Origin: an uncultured Verrucomicrobiota bacterium
Lineage (GTDB): Bacteria > Verrucomicrobiota > Verrucomicrobiia > Limisphaerales > UBA9464
Direction: 5' to 3'
DNA: 6,757 bases
Assembly (NCBI GenBank): GCA_903864375.1
Contig: CAIPFS010000504.1
Span: 1 to 6,757, forward strand
The notes beneath the pieces were generated by a model. It was not told where the DNA came from. It saw only the letters and a list, made by a program, of their open reading frames with translations, and ran no database searches. Shown one piece after another: positions 5,562 through 6,757 of the stretch (positions are counted from its first letter, which is position 1; each line of letters opens with the position of its first letter). The position numbers and the translations under genes were made by a program.

Positions 5562-6757
5562 TGCTATTCAGCAGTGCCAGGGAGAAATCCGTCCAACCGT
5601 GAGGATTCCCATCGAGAAACCGTTTTGCGTTGTCCATTTCCAGAGGGGACGGTGGACGGGCAAAGCACCGCTCAAATGCAGAGCGAATGCGATCGTCGAT
5701 ACTGTCTCCGGAGGTTTTCAGGGACTCGGCGAATGCCCTGGCGGAGGCCCAGGCAAAGCGACTGTTCATCAGGACCAAAGCCTGGGGGGCATGCGTGCTG
5801 ACGGGACGGACCGGGCAGGGCGTCAGGGCATCCGGCGCATCAAACGCATCAAACAACGGGTAGTGAACATTCCTCTTTCGGTAAACGTAAATGGATCGGC
5901 GGTTGAGCTCCGTCGGGTCGGGATCGGTGGGCCAGAGTTCGACCACCTCCTGTTCCGTAAAGATGAGCGATCGAACTTCCGGCTCAAGGTCGATATGGAC
6001 CCCGGGACCGCCGGCCCTCGGGTTGAGCTGGCCTGAGACCGTCAGGAGGGTGTCACGGAGCGCTTCGGCGTCCATGCGCCGTCGGTTCATCCGGGCCCAA
6101 TACCGGTTATCCGGGTCTGAGGTCAGGGTTTCTGGCGAGTCCACCCGCGATTGCCGTCGGTAGGCTTCCGATGTGACCATGAGGCGGTGGATGGGCTTGA
6201 GGTGCCAGCCATTCCGGATCAGTTCCCCGGCCAGCCAGTCGAGCAGGGCCGGATCGGTGGGGCGCTCCCCTCGAACCCCAAAATCGGACGGGGTCGCCAC
6301 CAGGCCCCTCCCAAAATGGTGCTGCCAGAGCCGGTTGACGATGACGCGCGCCACGAGTGGGTTGTTGATTGCGGTCATCCAGCGCGCCAGTGCCAATCGT
6401 CTTCCTGATGGCTGGTCTTGTGCGGATGGGATTGGATCAGGGACGGGCGGAAGACCACCCATCGCGGCCACCAGAATGGACGGTGGGTGCGGGCGGACGG
6501 TCTGGCGTTTATCCTTGATATTGCCGCGGCGCAGAACATGCGTCTCGGGAATCGTGCCGCCGGTTTCTGTCATCGCCATGGCGCGCGCCGGGGGGCGGGG
6601 CATCTGAAGTTCCACCTGGTAAATGTGGCGTTTCAGCTCCTCGCGCCGCTGATGGTCCACCGGGTTTCTTGAAACGGCTTCCGCGATTTCCTCCCACTTC
6701 ACCTCCAGAGCCACCCCAATTCCGTCGGCCAGACGTTCCTCTTCCGGTGATCGGTCC
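5539..6757 (-). CDS. DUF1553 domain protein (PSD1 family), 5' end outside the window (partial)
   Basis: The frame is open to the right edge with no stop. Above the first candidate start in the window (GTG at 6714) it continues with an acidic stretch SPEEERLADG, so the gene starts outside and about 405 residues are visible. The C-terminal DUF1553 domain is complete. It includes ETHVLRRGN (around 6545), RLALARWMTAINNPL, VNRLWQHHFGRGLVATPSDF (starting near 6339), MNRRRMDAEALRDTLL (near 6090), RRSIYVYRKRN (near 5901), PQALVLMNSRF (near 5784) and a final LLNSNEFAYVP. In this family an N-terminal DUF1549 domain, often with a cytochrome-c-like PSCyt1 module and a signal peptide, normally precedes it. 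Those parts would lie right of the window. The gene overlaps the DUF1501 start by 23 bp, the standard PVC arrangement, so the two products are presumably made together and act in the same exported process. Polysaccharide breakdown has been proposed for such pairs, without proof. Confidence 0.94.
   Translation of the reverse strand, partial: DRSPEEERLADGIGVALEVKWEEIAEAVSRNPVDHQRREELKRHIYQVELQMPRPPARAMAMTETGGTIPETHVLRRGNIKDKRQTVRPHPPSILVAAMGGLPPVPDPIPSAQDQPSGRRLALARWMTAINNPLVARVIVNRLWQHHFGRGLVATPSDFGVRGERPTDPALLDWLAGELIRNGWHLKPIHRLMVTSEAYRRQSRVDSPETLTSDPDNRYWARMNRRRMDAEALRDTLLTVSGQLNPRAGGPGVHIDLEPEVRSLIFTEQEVVELWPTDPDPTELNRRSIYVYRKRNVHYPLFDAFDAPDALTPCPVRPVSTHAPQALVLMNSRFAWASARAFAESLKTSGDSIDDRIRSAFERCFARPPSPLEMDNAKRFLDGNPHGWTDFSLALLNSNEFAYVP

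Overview
The window is GC-rich, densely coded chromosomal DNA. It most likely comes from a Verrucomicrobiota-type member of the PVC superphylum. The main pointer is the DUF1553-DUF1501 gene pair, a lineage marker strongly expanded in Planctomycetes and Verrucomicrobia. A cytosolic Hanks-type Ser/Thr kinase with a zinc-ribbon N-terminus, a double-length CbiX chelatase and a clpS-DUF2017 pair fit the same assignment. This is an inference from gene content, because no rRNA or phylogenetic marker is present. No CRISPR array, IS element, phage gene, tRNA or rRNA was found.

Left arm, plus strand (1-2438). The window opens inside a membrane protein with three transmembrane segments, probably the C-terminal end of an ABC-2-type permease. 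A soluble protein kinase with two CxxC zinc knuckles at its N-terminus follows. Next is a two-domain sirohydrochlorin chelatase-like protein (CbiX). The 67-bp gap between kinase and cbiX is exactly bridged by a 24-codon open frame. That frame overlaps the kinase stop and the cbiX start by ATGA at both ends, so it could couple the translation of the two genes.

Middle, minus strand (3862 down to 2410). clpS, a DUF2017 gene and aat form a tight operon with stop/start overlaps of 4 nt and 1 nt. Aat is the transferase that adds Leu or Phe to protein N-termini and so creates N-degrons. ClpS is the adaptor that delivers N-degron substrates to the ClpAP or ClpCP protease. The operon therefore encodes a writer and a reader of the bacterial N-degron pathway, with an uncharacterised protein between them. 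The 3' end of aat overlaps the 3' end of cbiX head-on by 29 bp, leaving no room for a separate terminator.

Right arm, minus strand (6757 down to 4083). A DUF1553 protein, cut by the window edge, is followed with a 23-bp overlap by a Tat-signal DUF1501 protein. They are presumably exported partners of the PVC-typical pair, whose biochemical role is unsettled. The 220 bp between the DUF1501 stop and clpS is the only sizeable non-coding stretch. It holds several inverted repeats and a weak promoter-like sequence abutting clpS.

I see no clearly undescribed system. The best leads are the clpS-DUF2017-aat operon, the double-ATGA mini-ORF, and the CbiX whose intact histidine pair is in the C-terminal half only.
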